64,000 nucleotides of DNA, taken from Planctomycetaceae bacterium (GTDB lineage: Bacteria > Planctomycetota > Planctomycetia > Planctomycetales > Planctomycetaceae). Below, in pieces: positions 63,429-64,000 of the stretch. The first letter of the stretch is position 1. Each line of letters opens with the position of its first letter. Position numbers and translations under genes: made by a program. The notes beneath the pieces are model-generated. The model was not told where the DNA came from, made no database searches, and saw only the letters and a list, made by a program, of their open reading frames with translations. Location: the NCBI GenBank assembly GCA_020426325.1, contig JAGQQG010000012.1:1-64000 (forward strand), in the 5' to 3' direction.

Positions 63429-64000
63429 TCAGTCCACGACCCGCACCTCGAGGTCTGCCTTAAGAATCTGATCGATTCTGGCCTGACTGTCGAGCAAGTG
63501 GGCACGACTGTAGTCATCCAGCTTGAGTTTCTCTGAATCCAGCAGCTTTTTGGTGCGTTGGCCGAGAGTTCGCAGATGCATTCTCGCCAGCGTACGGGCA
63601 TCCTCAGGTGCCAGACGAGGAATCATTCGGAAATCGGCGTTCCCCTCCGTGACCAGTCGCCCCAGGTAATTGAGCGTTTCCCGCTGCAAGCCACGTCGAA
63701 AGCTCGACACAAAGGGCTCACGATTAGTGTATTCCCCTTCCGCCTGCTTGGGATTCCATTCCGAAAAGGCTCCATCAACAATGCGATCAAGGTGTTCTGC
63801 AAGTGTATAGACATCGGTATCATTCGGGACTTTGAATTCGCCGTCCTGTAATCGACGGAGCAGCGTCGAATCGAACAACTCACTCAGAACGATCCGATGC
63901 ATGCGACCAATGGTTTCGTGAATCGGGTAATCCAGCCGGTCCGGCTCGTTGATGCCCCAATGACTCCAGCGAGTTGCTGAGAGATAATTCAAAATTTCCC
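63429..64000 (-). CDS. Partial C-terminal part of a zinc-metalloprotease-like (DUF4953/DUF5117) protein
   Basis: The frame is open at the right edge, so the N-terminal part lies outside the window. The visible 190 residues are helical: SATRWSHWGINEPDRLDY, IHETIGRMHRIVLSELFDS, FVSSFRRGLQRETLNYLGR, LAPEDARTLARMHLRTLGQR and a final SRAHLLDSQARIDQILKADL. This pattern occurs at the end of large planctomycete zinc metalloproteases of the DUF4953/DUF5117 group, after the HExxH domain. The catalytic part is not present here, so the assignment is tentative. Confidence 0.6.
   Translation of the reverse strand, partial: EILNYLSATRWSHWGINEPDRLDYPIHETIGRMHRIVLSELFDSTLLRRLQDGEFKVPNDTDVYTLAEHLDRIVDGAFSEWNPKQAEGEYTNREPFVSSFRRGLQRETLNYLGRLVTEGNADFRMIPRLAPEDARTLARMHLRTLGQRTKKLLDSEKLKLDDYSRAHLLDSQARIDQILKADLEVRVVD

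Overview
The window looks like chromosomal DNA of a planctomycete. The grounds are a cysteine-rich YTV-repeat protein of the type known from planctomycete cell walls, a secreted protein with two CXXCH cytochrome domains of planctomycete type, a TM-anchored prenyltransferase-toroid protein, a PEP-CTERM protein, a catalytic-type formylglycine-generating enzyme, a secreted WD40-caspase fusion, and many genes with weak Shine-Dalgarno sequences. Genus and family cannot be fixed from the sequence alone. No rRNA, tRNA, CRISPR array, insertion sequence or prophage was recognised.

Layout. 1-8.4 kb: end of a SecDF-P1-head protein, an unknown protein, a prenyltransferase-toroid membrane protein, a lactonase, a PEP-CTERM protein, an Nramp-like transporter, a HIT protein and a small membrane protein. 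8.6-15.7 kb (minus strand): a Tad/Flp-type pilus cluster (prepilin peptidase, TadE, CpaB, TadG-like, CpaF, TadB, TadC) without a local secretin, CpaE/TadZ or Flp pilin. 16.8-18.0 kb: nrdR-plsY. 18.0-26.6 kb (minus strand): a long same-direction run with FGE, an MBL hydrolase, a MoxR-like ATPase, an M24 peptidase, two paralogous CPFC proteins and two DUF3299-like CCFG proteins. 26.9-38.8 kb: a zinc dehydrogenase, a symporter with a small partner, the WD40-caspase protein, ThiO, the di-CXXCH protein, Der and a VIT-family transporter.

38.9-51.0 kb is a stress/low-oxygen-type island: a sigma-54-dependent response regulator, Hsp20, a hemerythrin-like protein, two universal stress proteins, an MFS exporter, two small cytochromes, a ferritin-like protein, a phosphotransferase/P-loop kinase fusion and a calcium-type P-type ATPase. 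Its three divergent intergenic regions each carry good -24/-12 (sigma-54) promoter matches and one copy of a 16-bp palindrome, TGTGC-N6-GCACA. I infer a local regulon in which an enhancer-binding protein, most simply the response regulator at 38.9 kb, drives these genes with sigma-54. This is the most interesting system in the window.

51.6-64 kb: a membrane-bound C39-like peptidase, RtcB, an archaeal-type ornithine cyclodeaminase-family protein, an oxidoreductase, a TPR protein, the YTV cell-wall protein, a secreted LRR protein, a His-rich lipoprotein with a 10-G tract, an overlooked 49-aa membrane protein, a polytopic membrane protein and the end of a protein resembling large zinc metalloproteases.
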